Assembly (NCBI GenBank): GCA_900642245.1
Contig: CAAAJI010000133.1
Location: 28,650-92,649 of the forward strand
Reading direction: 5' to 3'
DNA length: 64,000 bases
Origin: Fragilaria radians
Taxonomy: Eukaryota > Bacillariophyta > Fragilariophyceae > Fragilariales > Fragilariaceae
Shown: positions 1 to 11,966 of the stretch, in pieces
How the letters are laid out: each line of letters starts with the position of its first letter
Numbering within the stretch: position 1 is the stretch's first letter
Notes under the pieces: model-generated
What the model was told of the DNA's origin: nothing
The model's database searches: none
Seen by the model: the letters and a program-made list of their open reading frames with translations, nothing else
Position numbers and translations under genes: made by a program

Positions 1-577
1 AAATAGGGTGCAGCTTGAGCTTGAGAAAGAGAGGAATCAAATGGAAAAACATCCACACATTATTGGAACACAACCCAATATAGGAGAAAGCCCATCTAGC
101 AGGCGAACAAAAACTGAAAAGTCTCATCCCCAATCATCCGAATCAAAAAAAATTCCGAACGATCGTGTATCAAAGCTTTTGAGGCGGGCAGCAAGCTCTC
201 CCTTTTCCACAGAAAAAGTAAAAGTAAAAATTCGCGAGAATGAAATTGGATCTGTTTGCGTTGTCTGTAAACAGCTCTGTCATGAGGTACGTGCTAAATC
301 CTATTTTCGACTTAGTCCAAAGCTGACAAATTACTCACGACGGAACGTCTAGCCGTACATGCCGAGTTGTGGTCATATAGTATGTGCTTCATGTTGGGTA
401 CAGTGGCTGAAGAAATCACAAAGCTGCCCTGTTTGTAGGAATCCAGCAACGAAAGAATCTCTTGTACGAGTTATTTATGAAAAAATACCCGGTGCTGGAA
501 TACCAACGTTCTCTCAACTCTGTGAACAAAATAACAGTTCTGATTCCGATGACGACTTGGTCATAGTTTCCAAGTAA
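1..577 (+). CDS. RING-finger protein, C-terminal part (5' end outside window)
   Basis: The frame is open at the left edge, so the start lies outside the window. Exon 1 runs to 286, a 66-bp GT-AG intron covers 287-352, and exon 2 is 353-577 with TAA at 575. Joining the exons in phase 0 gives a textbook C3HC4 RING: CVVC, eleven residues, then CGH, two residues, CASC, ten residues, CPVC. The RING is split by the intron between its second and third cysteines, which is why neither exon alone looks complete. Upstream is a charged low-complexity stretch (Lys/Glu/Ser-rich, about 90 residues); downstream is a short acidic tail (SSDSDDDLVIVSK). RING proteins usually act as E3 ubiquitin ligases. The substrate and any N-terminal domains cannot be judged from this fragment. 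Confidence 0.85.
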
Positions 578-779
578 GATTACAATCAATTTTCAACGAC
601 TTTACGGCTGAAACAAAGGATCTGATAATATAAAAATTTATGTACAATTTATTTCCCATTACTGAGAGTTCGAGTGAAGGAGTCTTGGTTCCCTTGCAAT
701 ATTGATGAAGAAGTATTAAAGTAACGTGCAACATTTAGCGGAAATAGTAGCAAAGCAAGCGTAGCAGGGTATCCATTGA

Positions 780-1563
780 TCAAATACTTTCAATGGGTGA
801 ATGACTTGATGGGCTTAAGGAATCTCTTTCCGCGAGTGATATCAAAGCCAACGTCAGTAATCCAAGCTTACCCGAATCGCATTTCACAGGGGACACCGTC
901 ATTGATTGAAAAGGTTGATTGCTCCAAAAGTTAGATTGATTGTAGGATAAGCTTGATTCCACATGATCGTTAGGTAAAGGAGCAATATGTGGGTACCCTA
1001 TACAAAGCATTCTTGTGGGTGAAGGCGACACAGCCCTAGATTTTATGCCTGTATCGATACAGATGACACTTTTGCTGGGTTTTGCTGTATCTGAAAAATG
1101 TTTACGTGCAGCGCCCTTTCTTAATTGCGCGAGCTTCTCTGGTTGTCCTCTAATAAATGAAGGGTGTGCATACATATCTGTGTCGGGTCCTCGTCGAACT
1201 TTGCAAAAGCCATACTTTAGAAAAGGAAATGAGGTTAGATCATGATAGCTATAAAGTCACTAATCTCACTGTTGTACAAATGCTCACCAAATTGAGATTT
1301 CTTTGGAATGAGCTAAATTTAGAGGTTCTAAAGTATTTTGGCAGAATATACAAAGAAAAAAGGGAGACATCGACAATCCTGAAGGCCTTTCCAGAGTCTG
1401 ACCAAGTTATGATGCATTGATGTTTGGGATCTACCTTTGCAAGATGAGATTCGCTTTCAAGCATTTCAGAAAGGCGGCGAGGAAATTGCTGTGGAACGCC
1501 CCTTTTTCCTGTCCTAGGGTAAGAAGAAAGTGGTACGTCGTTGGAAGTCATGATTGAAGTCAT
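780..1563 (-). CDS. Heat-shock-factor family transcription factor (short, two exons)
   Basis: Exon 1 is 1563-1288 and exon 2 is 1214-780 (TGA), separated by a 73-bp GT-AG intron (1287-1215). The join restores the HSF DNA-binding domain. Exon 1 supplies FPRRLSEML, then KAFRIVD, and the recognition helix KFSSFQRNLNL. Exon 2 continues YGFCKVRRG, then MYAHPSFIRGQPE, as in HSF wing and C-terminal strands. The predicted protein is about 236 aa from the ATG at 1563; an ATG at 1551 is also possible. The frame is open further upstream but has no ATG there. After the DNA-binding domain there are about 110 residues, Ser/Pro-rich, with no evident leucine-zipper HR-A/B region, so oligomerisation is doubtful. 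Diatoms carry very large HSF families; the target genes cannot be inferred. Confidence 0.88.
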
Positions 1564-4500
1564 CGCTTTTGATGTTTTTTTGTTTCGGGAATTTAGCTGT
1601 GTGCGTAAGAAAATTTGAACAAAAAAATGTGGTGGAACTCTTTTTGCAGATGACAAGTGGTGTCAAGCACCGTGTCTCAAAACATCAATAGTAATGTTTT
1701 AGCATAAAATATTTCAGAGTAAATGTAAATACGCACAATTTAGATTTTATTACGTACTCAATCCGATAACATCCCATCGCAAAAAGAATCCTTTTTGGCA
1801 AAGTGCTCTAAGGAATTGGAATTAGAAAAACCAGAGTATACTGTGCATTTTGTACTCTTAATGTCCAAGATCTACTGAAAGCCAATGAAAGTTTCGCAAC
1901 TCGTGGTGTCAATGGAGTGACGAACTTTCCTGTACGAAAAACATCACCATCGACCGAGCCAATCACTCAAGTTTTCGAATCACAACATGCATATCTCAAA
2001 GTAAATTCTGGACTAGCTTGACCGCGATGACTCCAACAATCCATACTTGCTCCATTCGGACATTTTTCATCTTGGATGACAATACGTCATCAAGAATGGT
2101 ATTGGGCACTTAAAGTTCCTGATCAAACTATGGCTTGTATTTAGGTTGTAATTCAGAGTTTGAGCGTTGGACACAAACTGAAATAACAATATAACGATTA
2201 TAGAAAAATTGCAAAATTAGAGAAATTATCTGGAAGTATTTCCAACAAATTATTACTCAGGCAGCACAATATGATGAATGATTGGGAAATTTATGAACCA
2301 AAGAGAACCTTATGGATATCATCAGAAGAATTCAATTATCTCACATTTGATGGTTTAGAAAATTGGTGATGTCAAACTTCGAATTTCAAAAATTTAGAAA
2401 AAGATTTGTTAATGAATATTTCAAATGATGATTAACGCGCAAACTTCTTTAAGGATCTTTGGTTGGATAGTCCTCTTCTTTTTGATTTAGTTGCGCGTTG
2501 ATCTCTTGACTTTGAAACATTGGATGAGATATATCAGGGAATGAGGAATAATTGTTATCTCAATAGTACGTGTTTCTTTAATGAAAGACTTAGGCAAAAG
2601 TTACAAATTTATTTATTTGGAAAACATTGAGCCAGCAACAAAATCAGAATTTTGTGTAGTTAGGTTGCAAATAATCCCTTAATGGAGATAGGCATGAATG
2701 AGTTGTGTCCTTAAGTCATGATTGGAATCTCATCCTTATCTTATGAGGATATTCTGCACTATATTGCGAGTACGCAACAAAAATCGCTATATATTTTGCA
2801 TTATTTCTGTTGATTCAACTCATTTGTGATGACTTGAGATACTCCGATTAGTTAATGACAATAGCACCAGCACACAGGGACAAGGGGTAGATTTTCTCAC
2901 CAACTATATCCGACTGAAGACAAGATTGGGTGCAAATTGTTTCGTAATAGGATAGCAAGCATCTAATAGGTAATAGACATCTCATGACGTCCTCAGTATT
3001 ACTCACTCATTTTAAAGACGAAAGTATACCCTTTATTCCCATACTATGGTATATTTCTCGACCCTGCTTTGGCCTTGCCTTTATACGAATGGAATTATCT
3101 GACAGATAAGCCCTAATTCTGCCAGAATCACTTAATGAGATGATATGTCTTTGTCATTGGGAGATACCTAATAAGGGGTTAAGATAACTTATGAAGAATA
3201 CTGTTATTCCATTTTCTTTCAGTGAAAATGCCAGCGGAAAATAATACCTGAAGCCTTGAGCCCAGTGTTTTCTTACCCCGAAGTTTTGGTGAAGACTATG
3301 GTTGGATATCACCATCATATAGATTTGTGCTCGTAAACTTCAATAATTCATAATTCCGATAGTTCTCTCGCTCAATCCTCTTACAAATTCAGTTGCTCAC
3401 TTTTGGTAACTTTTCTTCAATCGAATTTACACTAAACTTGAAACTCATTGGAAATCAGTAACATTCTCTCGCACTTCTTCAATAATGAATTATTCAAAAA
3501 TCCTCGCACTACATTCCAAATTGTAACAACATGCTTCTCGCAAGCTTCCTTCTTTATATACATAGGAACGATATCAGTTTCATTGTCATTTGTCCTACTA
3601 AATTCGATCTCGACAGTATAGACATGCTTTATTTCCTGCCACTCTGAACGATACCATAGAAGGCCTTTACGGAGTGGGGCAAAAATCTTCCTCGTATAAA
3701 TTGATGTCTTGTGATATTGTTAAAGCAAAATGTAATGTGTGTAAGCATGACTGAAAATACGCTGTCATGAGTAAGCAAATGAAAGTGTTATGGTAATTGG
3801 TTGAGAGAAGTTACCATGTTAGCGGTAAACAGGAATAAGAAACAACAACATTATAAATTTAAAAATTAAATGTATCTGCGGATAGCTTTTGTAATTGTTC
3901 TAGATTTTCTTTACTTGTTATGAATTGAATAACACTTCTATTTTAGTTTATGGTTTTGAGTTCGAGAACGAGTAATCTTAGTGAAATTTGGGTTCTCAGA
4001 CAAAAGAATGAAGGATAGTCAACATGAAGTGGGAGACTTTTAGCCTTACGAAATCACGGATGTAATCCTTGAAATGCTTACTACTCCGAGTTCTGACGAA
4101 GAGAACACTATCTTTCCATATTTGCATTTACTATGGTGAAAGAATGCAAGAACAAGGATTATGAAGAAGGAAAGAATCAAATTCACCCTAACTCAAACCC
4201 TTGATAAGTAAAACATGGAAAGTAGTGTTCTGAGTAAGAAACAAGATCGAGATGCCTGAGTTACAGCGATGAAAGAGTTCAGAAGGAAGCAATGATTGAA
4301 TGTCAAGTTTAACGGCTTCCGGCGAGTGTGGGATATTCGTATATGATGATCAGAAACAATGACATCACCATCCATCAAACAAGGAAAACTTCCAGCGCTC
4401 ACTAAACCATCAAAGACTGTTGAAATATTAAGAAAAATTGAAATAAATTAAGAACTTGTATATAGATAGATTTTACCCCGGCAATCTACACTTAAATTTC

Positions 4501-5054
4501 CATTAGGAGCGTGAACAGTAGGATACTCCAACATTCGAAAGAAATTTGGATCATATCGGGCTTCAGATAGACTACATCGAGTCAAGAACGGCACCATAGC
4601 TAAGCACAGTTTAACAACAACGCTTGGGAAAGAATGGATCAGTCAAAGACTTAGTGACGCTGATGTCATCCCCGATCATACAATATCCGGGTTATCTTCT
4701 TACTTTGGCTGGATGTATACTCCATATACATTATAGCAACTATAGTTTATGCTGAGGAAAGTAAACCGTCCGCTGTCGGAAACACTGAATTCAAAGGAGA
4801 AAGTATACTCTGTAATCTCACTAAGTCATTAAAAACTATTCACAATATATGCCTTACACAAGTATGCACCCATCAATCTATTCACATTGTCCATGCTGTA
4901 CGTAAGTCCCCAAAGACATTCATCATGTACTTATCTGCCCAAAAAGAGAAATGTTGTCCAGATCCCGCTTTATTCAGAAATCCAGCAATCCCTTAAGGTT
5001 GACAAGTCCAATCAATCCCCCATGCATCAGATATTTGAATCCATTGGTCACCAG
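1564..5054. other. Gene-poor stretch with traces of decayed coding sequence
   Basis: No intact gene is recognisable. One plus-strand frame from about 2444 to 3360 reads as coding-like text for long stretches (for example FKDLWLDSPLLFDLVAR near 2450 and LDPALALPLYEWNYLTDKP near 3065) but is broken by many in-frame stops. A separate open stretch lies near 4887-5054. These look like remains of old genes or transposons; I cannot name a family. The rest is AT-rich with no structure seen. Confidence 0.4.
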
Positions 5055-5462
5055 AAAAATTGTATCACTTTGAACTCTGGTTTTGCGGTTCAGAGCCAGA
5101 TTGGACGGGACATGATACTCCGAGGTTTGTAACTGCCAAATGGGAAGTAGTTGCTACATTCTTTAAATCTAAAGGTAAATGGATGGAATCTATGAGTGCG
5201 ATTCTTGCGTCCATATGGAAATTTGGAAACAGATGTGGGCTCATCGCAATACCTCAATTGACCCATAATCCTGATATACTTCGTAAATTCAAAACAATAC
5301 CAACATACTGAATCTACAAATTATTTACAGCTACAAGCCAATTTCCCGGAAAGCCTTCAACAGGTGCTTGCCCCAACATTTGAAGAACATTGTTTACAAC
5401 CTCAGCAAGAAGTCACCGAATGGATAAATATGTATTTTGAAACTTTTCAAAAGCTTTGTTGA
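5055..5462 (+). other. Possible 3' exons of a spliced gene, or gene relic (faint Iml1/DEPDC5 C-terminal resemblance)
   Basis: A coding-like exon begins after a possible acceptor ending at 5054 and runs to 5282 (residues YHFELWFCGSEPDW then KWEVVATFF then NRCGLIAIPQL). A 55-bp GT-AG intron (5283-5337) would join it in frame to 5338-5462, ending NMYFETFQKLC and TGA. The splice restores frame and removes an in-frame stop, which supports a real gene end. No convincing upstream exon was found. The order aromatic-rich strand, W(E/L)VVAT, then RCGL(I)..(I)P recalls the C-terminal region of GATOR1 subunit Iml1/DEPDC5, but this is an impression from few residues. The 427-bp gap begins about 290 bp downstream. 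Confidence 0.3.
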
Positions 5463-8324
5463 CAATCATCAAGACGGTCTATGGCAAAATATCAAAGGCT
5501 ACTGGATTAATATGAATCAAAGTGGTGAATTTCCTCCTCCGTAAGGACCCGTATGAGCCCAAGCTACACGCCACGGTAGGTGGGTAGAGGATAGTTTAGG
5601 ATAGCACGTAAAATATAGATCAATATTTGTATCTAGATTGACTTGAATTGACTATTTCAACTGTAAGCAAGTGTCATAAATTTATAATCTTTTTCCAGCA
5701 ATTTTGCAAAATAAATTTGAAGTTAAGTAATCTCGATACAGCCTGAAAGGNNNNNNNNNNNNNNNNNNNNNNNNNNNNNNNNNNNNNNNNNNNNNNNNNN
5801 NNNNNNNNNNNNNNNNNNNNNNNNNNNNNNNNNNNNNNNNNNNNNNNNNNNNNNNNNNNNNNNNNNNNNNNNNNNNNNNNNNNNNNNNNNNNNNNNNNNN
5901 NNNNNNNNNNNNNNNNNNNNNNNNNNNNNNNNNNNNNNNNNNNNNNNNNNNNNNNNNNNNNNNNNNNNNNNNNNNNNNNNNNNNNNNNNNNNNNNNNNNN
6001 NNNNNNNNNNNNNNNNNNNNNNNNNNNNNNNNNNNNNNNNNNNNNNNNNNNNNNNNNNNNNNNNNNNNNNNNNNNNNNNNNNNNNNNNNNNNNNNNNNNN
6101 NNNNNNNNNNNNNNNNNNNNNNNNNNNNNNNNNNNNNNNNNNNNNNNNNNNNNNNNNNNNNNNNNNNNNNNNNNNNNGACAAACCTAACACGTAAGCGAA
6201 AACGCCTACGTGGTCAAGGAACACGTTGCAGGTTGATTCACAAGGATCTAAGATAAAAAGTAACTTTTTAGATTATAATTTACAATTTGTATAAACTCTT
6301 AGGCAACATAGAGCAGGGTTAAGTCATTGCAACAATCCGCTGCAATTATTAAGCTAGCAAACAGGGTTGTCAGCAATACGAGCACATCGTTTGTGTCGAA
6401 AAGCAAAAGTCAGACAAGATAACAAATCTGGTGTATATCCCAATGTTTCAGAAATCCACCTGTCCACTTGTTTTTCCAGTATACGACTGAAAGATGCCTG
6501 CGATCAAAACGAGAGAAATATGCCCTGTAGAGCAAATAACTTCCCACACTTTTTGCAGTATAAGATAAACTTTATTTAATAAACGTTAAAGGCTATGAAC
6601 AATAATCAGTCAATGCCTAGAAAAACCTTGTTTGAGATGAACTTCTGTATCGGTATCAGAGATGTCGAAAATAAAACCAAGATTTTCCTTCCTAACCTTG
6701 AGGAAAACGATCTTTCTTAACTTTGAACATAATCTGAGGAAAACGTTGGGTGCAGAAAATTCATAGCTCATAATAATGATATTTTGTATTTTCGAGTAGA
6801 GACATAAGTTTAGAATGTTTTTTCTCGAAGTATCGTATGTGAGAGGGGTTCTTAATATAACACTACAAGATTTTGTACAAAGGCTTTATGACCACACATA
6901 TTTCCTTCCTTACAAAAAAAATCATCAAAGGATCACTCTTGAGTTAATGAATGAAGATTTTTTACCCGACAGAAAATCAGCAAGGGAACAGAAGAATACC
7001 TGCAAAGAGGGATGCCAGGAGGAATGCTTCAAGTGTTCAATATCCTATTTTGAAATTGAGAACCAGATGCCTCCATAGGACCTTGCAAACATGACCAAGA
7101 TACTACATTTTAAAAAAAGACGAATCGACTTTTCTCAGCAACTGTTTGATGAATTGGGAGAAAATCAGATGCACAAATAGCTTAGTCATATCGATATTAT
7201 ATAATTTAGAGCAAAGTGAAAATCTGACTAGACCAGAAATATCTTGCATCAAAAGTTAGAATTTCACCTTCAAGAAGCAGAAGGCAAAACATCTCCAATC
7301 TTTGAATTCAGATATCTAACACTAACATAGCTATGCAATCCTACAATTGAAAAGATAGTATGCCTCCATGTTAAGTATGTGAGCTTTTGCTCCATGCATG
7401 AACTCAAACTAGTGCATGCTGCAAAATTCAAATGAAGCACTCGTGAAGGAACAAATATACTTGACATGATCTTCGGCCAGAACCTTTTCAATGAACTAGG
7501 CATTGTCTTTAAGTTCAACATTAATGCTGGCATGTTGGATACTGAAACAATTCCAATGAAAAACAGCTGAACGTTTTTAAAACACAATGACGCAAATATG
7601 ATAGTCTTGGTATTCCCTCTAGATGCGGAATATGAGCTTCAAAACTTTAGGTGCCTCATCAAAGGAACTCCATCAACTATACAAATTGCTCCAAAATGCA
7701 GGAAAATCCCTTTAATGGAACATGAAGTGGAAACAATATGCTACATTTCATGTACAAAACTGGTTATGCGCATATGCGCTACATCTAGATTAAGCGATCA
7801 GCATTTGCACAAAGAGAGATGGAGTAATAGAGTATGGATACAAAGTAAACTTATGGAAATAAATGATGGCTTTTAAATGAAATATCTGAATTACAAGAAG
7901 TTGCCTACCTGTTTTCCAAGATACAGGATATTGCCACTTAATAAAAAATTATGAGAGTTGTTTGGAAAATGTTTTATCTGGATCAGATTTCAAGAGTGTG
8001 GACCAAAATGAAAAAAACAAATGTGGATGTTAACAAAAGAATTAGAATATGTGAAAACAAGAGGTGACCATGGACCTATTGAGAGCAGTGAACGTTGACA
8101 TCCAGTAATATTGAGGAAAGTTTGCGCCCAAGGTATTGAAGGATAGATTGAATACAGTTATGACATGACTAGTCCTGTACAACTTAACCATAGAATCGAG
8201 AATGATCCTATAAATGGGAAATAAGAGACGTTTGTCTTGATTTGTAGCTATCCCAATTCTTAGTTCATGCAGTATTTGTATGTTGATTTTGGCATTTGTA
8301 TCCTAATTGTACACATATTGTATA
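5463..8324. other. Gene-poor stretch with assembly gap
   Basis: Positions 5751-6177 are 427 unresolved bases. The open frame that spans the gap on the minus strand is an artefact of the N run. The flanks contain short open frames without recognisable domains. A frame at 6815-7078 has a charged Lys/Glu-rich, Cys-containing end that could be a retroelement fragment, but I cannot support it. Nothing else was seen. Confidence 0.6.
5751..6177. other. Assembly gap (427 N)
   Basis: Continuous run of N in the given sequence. Confidence 1.
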
Positions 8325-9206
8325 CTAGAACATTCCGCTATTTCCGACTCTCCACGGCGGCCAATAAATGAAAACCGCTCGTCCAATAATGTTTTCTTTC
8401 GGAAGGAATCCCCAAATATGACCATCCAAACTGTGGTTGCGATTATCACCCAAAACAAGTACCTTTCCAGATGGTACTACAACAGGACCGAACTCATAAG
8501 CAGCATCCTCAGCAGTAAATGTTTCCTCCTGTTTGACACCATTGATAAATAGCTTTCCCTTGGTAATTTGAACTTTATCACCCTGTAGTGATACAAACAA
8601 TGGATTAGAGGAATAAACTTTCTAACCCATCCGTATATTTTCTATTTAGTACCCTAGAGCACTTACCTCCACTGCAACAATACGCTTAATCAGAGCTTCA
8701 CGAGCTTTCTGAGCAGAATTGGGATCTTGATAGTCTCCCTCAAGAACTTGCCGAAAGGCAATCGGGGGATTGAAGACGACAACCTCATTTCTTTCTAACG
8801 GTCGTAGACGTTTGGTTACTTTCTCAACAGCCAATTGATCTCCAACCTCAAACGTTGGGTACATGGACAAAGAGGGGATGTACCGCGGTTCGACTACCAA
8901 AAATCGAAATAGCAAGGCCACCGTCAAGCTTATAACATATGTTTGAATATCTTCGCGGCCCTCTTCCGATTTGAACCATGATTTGATGGATTCCAAGAAT
9001 CCAAGTTCTTCCTTGGGTTCCAGTGGTTCCTTCCATTGATCATCATTTTGCTCTCCCAGAAACAAAGGTTGATGGTATCGAGTTAGGCTTCTAGTATTGC
9101 CAATGGTTAAGCTTGACGCTGGTCGCATGCTCGCCGCTGGTTGAAAGGCTTTCACGGATTTCAACGAAAAGGCAATCGTCGTGATAACGAGGTGATACAA
9201 CCTCAT
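8325..9206 (-). CDS. Signal peptidase I, probably plastid thylakoid processing peptidase
   Basis: Exon 1 is 9206-8667 and exon 2 is 8582-8325 (TAG), with an 84-bp GT-AG intron, giving 265 aa. It is a family S26A leader peptidase, a membrane serine protease with a Ser-Lys dyad. Visible motifs: PSLSMYPT with nucleophile Ser114, KRIVAVEGDKV with general base Lys174 (the intron falls between E180 and G181), and box E LVLGDNRNHSLDGHIWG. One membrane segment lies at about residues 89-106 just before the catalytic serine, as in plant thylakoidal enzymes. The N-terminus is a signal peptide followed by the motif KAFQP at 20-24, matching the diatom ASAF-type cleavage site for import into complex plastids. 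It therefore probably removes thylakoid-transfer peptides. It is divergent from the FCP gene, with 497 bp between the start codons. Confidence 0.93.
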
Positions 9207-9703
9207 AATGCTCGATTCAATCCAAAAACTTCAGTTTTTGCGATTATCAGAGTTACAGAAGAAGAGCTTGGGAGGACAAACAGCCCAATTGTTGATTAGT
9301 ATTGAATGGTGGAAATTACTGCTGAGATATTTCCTCGTCAGATCACTCCGTTTTGACGACTTCTCTCCGACTCAAAATAATCGAGTTGAAAGTTGATCAA
9401 AGGTTGTAGTGGTACAGTAAATTAGCTCACTATACAGACTGACCTGCCAACAGACAGGCAATACAAAATATTTGACTATTTGGATTAAAATTTGGCAAAT
9501 CTTACGCTAATTCGCTTCAACTTGATGTCAGGGGAAGTGAGGGTTTCTTATCTCACGTCGGCACTGTGGAATCTTTGTACCTGTAGAAGAAATACTATTG
9601 GGTATTCAGGGAGACTGAAGGATTCAAGTTGTAGACTTTTTGAATTGCATTTCAAATTGTGTGACCGAAATTGTGTTTATAATTTTTTACAGAACATTTC
9701 AGG
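9207..9703. promoter_or_regulatory. Shared divergent intergenic region of the signal peptidase and FCP genes
   Basis: The 497 bp between two oppositely oriented start codons must hold both promoters and 5' UTRs. An intron in the FCP 5' UTR is possible because a TTTTTTACAG acceptor-like string ends at 9692, just before the FCP start. I see no clear TATA box or repeated motif. Confidence 0.45.
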
Positions 9704-10714
9704 ATGAAGATTGCCGCCGCTCTTTCCCTTGTTGCCACAGCTTCCGCTTTCACCTCGGTATCAAAACCAGTCCGATCTTCAGTTGCAGTTCAAGAAACCA
9801 AGGTACGATGAATCCTGCAAATAGGGACTCTCAAATTAGATAGAAATTTATGTCTACTTTTGTTTCTCACAGTTCTAAACCCTTTCTCTTTGCTATTAGG
9901 CTGATCTTGAGGTTTTGGCCAAGAAGTTGAACCCCGTCTTGGGATTTTACGATCCACTTGTAAGTCTGAAATTTCTTCAATATAATGCCGTGATTCAATC
10001 AATGAGGAGCCTAATGTTACCTTTGTGCATAGAACCTTGCCGAGGCCGAATTCTGGGGAACTAGCAACGAGGCAACAATCGGATTCCTTCGTCATTCTGA
10101 AATCAAGCATGGCCGTATTGCCATGTTTGCTTTTGTTGGTTACATTGTCCATGCCAACGGAGTCAAGTTCCCATGGGCGTAAGTAAAAAAGGTTATCCAA
10201 GACATCAGTTTTTTTAAGAAATTTCCAACATCATCTTTTCTATTCCTGCCACAGAATGCAAATGGATGGAACTAGCTTCCCCACGGAAACCAACCCTCCT
10301 GCACTCTGGGATGCTATCCCTGAAGGAGCCAAGTGGCAAATTTTTTCTGCCATTGCTTTCCTAGAATTCTGGTCTGAACTCTCCACCCCTAACCACAAGC
10401 ATTACATGGCAGGTGGAAAGCCTGGAGATTTCCCAGACTTTGTTTCCGGAAAGGACGGAATCCCTCACCCTGTTCCATTCAACCTTTATGATCCATTCAA
10501 GCTTTCGAAGAACAAGTCTGCTGAGTCCAAGGAGCGTGGACTCGTTTCCGAAATTAACAATGGTCGTCTTGCACAGATTGGAATCCTTGGATTCTTATGC
10601 GAACAAAAGCTGCCAGGATCTGTTCCACTCCTATCAGGAATTGTTCAAAGTTATGACGGAGAACCAATGGCCCCATTTTCCGAGAATATTCTTGGCATGC
10701 CATTCGGTATGTAA
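9704..10714 (+). CDS. Fucoxanthin chlorophyll a/c-binding light-harvesting protein (FCP)
   Basis: Four exons joined by GT-AG introns: 9704-9802, 9900-9959, 10033-10178 and 10255-10714 (TAA). They sum to 765 nt, 254 aa, in frame. The N-terminus (MKIAAALSLVATASAF) is a canonical diatom plastid bipartite presequence: a signal peptide and the ASAF cleavage motif, then a short transit peptide. The mature protein has the Lhc helix-1 motif HSEIKHGRIAMFAFVGY and the helix-3 motif EINNGRLAQIGILGF, each with the Glu/Arg pair and chlorophyll ligands, plus the LGFYDPL N-terminal loop. It binds chlorophylls a/c and fucoxanthin in the thylakoid. The tail ends SENILGMPFGM. Assignment to Lhcf, Lhcr or another subgroup is left open. 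Intron 1 separates the targeting peptide from the mature protein. Confidence 0.96.
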
Positions 10715-11966
10715 ACTGAGAGATTAGAGTACACCCAAAACAAAACGAGGTTTATCAAAGATCTTATCCATCCCCTAAGCATTATGTGCACAGATAGTTT
10801 GTAAATAATTAAAAACATCTGAGTGGAATTCTTTCCTGTAGCTTTAACTGTAATGTGAGTCAGCTGTTTTAATGAGTTTATTCAATCAATATGGTCTAAG
10901 GTGATGCGTCGAGAGATTCCAAAATGCAGTTTCAAACTGAAACCTGAGTGGTAACATTCTGAGCATTTGAGATCTAATTTGTATTTTTAAATTCCTATTC
11001 ACTCAGTATAAGTTGTAGGGAGAAGTGCATATTACACAGCAGCGATCACAATATGCATTCGTATCAAATTCGATGAGAGCATATATTGCTGCGAAACCCA
11101 TTTGAACGTGTTCGCCATTTTGATCAACAATTTGTGTTGGTTTAAGGTTTAAAAACCTTTGGAATAAAGTGCTTCTGTGAACTAACTTGCAAGAATTCCA
11201 CAAGGAAATAAATTTGGATTACTTTTTTGAATGTAAGGATGTTTCAAGACGCAAACCCACATCACGTATCAAATCATTTGCAGTTGTTACCCATTGCTAT
11301 CATGAGTATGGAGTATCCTGTATGCAAAGTAAGCCATATCATATTTCACACCAATCTCTTTTGTTAATTGCATTCAGATGAAAGGGATTGTGCAGTATGA
11401 GCTATGATAAATCAGAAGCTAAATTTTTATCTTATAATCCTTAAGCATATGTATAATGTTGCTGTAATTCTTGTAATTCATGAAATCCTGTGGGCTACGA
11501 TAATCTATAAATATTTTTGCAGTATTCCAATGCTATCCCTTATGGTAACTGGTACCATTTGCTGCTACCCAACTTGATGTCAATGTAGCATCATAGTCTT
11601 CAATTCCTGAGTATTACTTATCAGGCAATAGACGGTGAATCTACCTGTTAATGGATTTATTAAAAATCCTAAAATGACTATTGCTTTTTTTTCTTCATGT
11701 AAGCATTCTAAATTAAAGATCGACAAAAACCAAGATTCCCTTTATCCTATTTTGCGTATTCTCTTTGGAAGAAAAGTTGCACAATGATAATGATTCTGAA
11801 GACTACAGATTAGGGCCAATGCCAAATTTGTCAAGTCAACCTTTTTTCAGAAAGAGAGTTGTGGGACTCATATACTGGCTACGACAATCTGCCTGTCTAA
11901 TGTTGACACAGTAAAAATCTCAACCGTAACCGTAACATAAAGTTTCAAAAGAACATTGTTCAATAC
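10715..11966. other. Intergenic region, nothing recognised
   Basis: 1.25 kb of AT-rich DNA holding the 3' end of the FCP transcript and the promoter of the following gene. Small open frames here show no domain and no codon pattern like the neighbours. Confidence 0.6.

Noticed and set aside
780..1245. Plus-strand open frames opposite the HSF exons
   Set aside because: They are shadows of the spliced HSF gene, whose DNA-binding domain is unmistakable on the minus strand.
4193..4402. 69-codon minus-strand frame
   Set aside because: No domain, no splice context, composition as in surrounding AT-rich DNA.
5682..6224. 180-codon minus-strand open frame
   Set aside because: Almost all of it is the N run; no real sequence supports it.
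6815..7078. Possible retroelement gag fragment
   Set aside because: A few positions resemble diatom gag text, but too few to claim homology.
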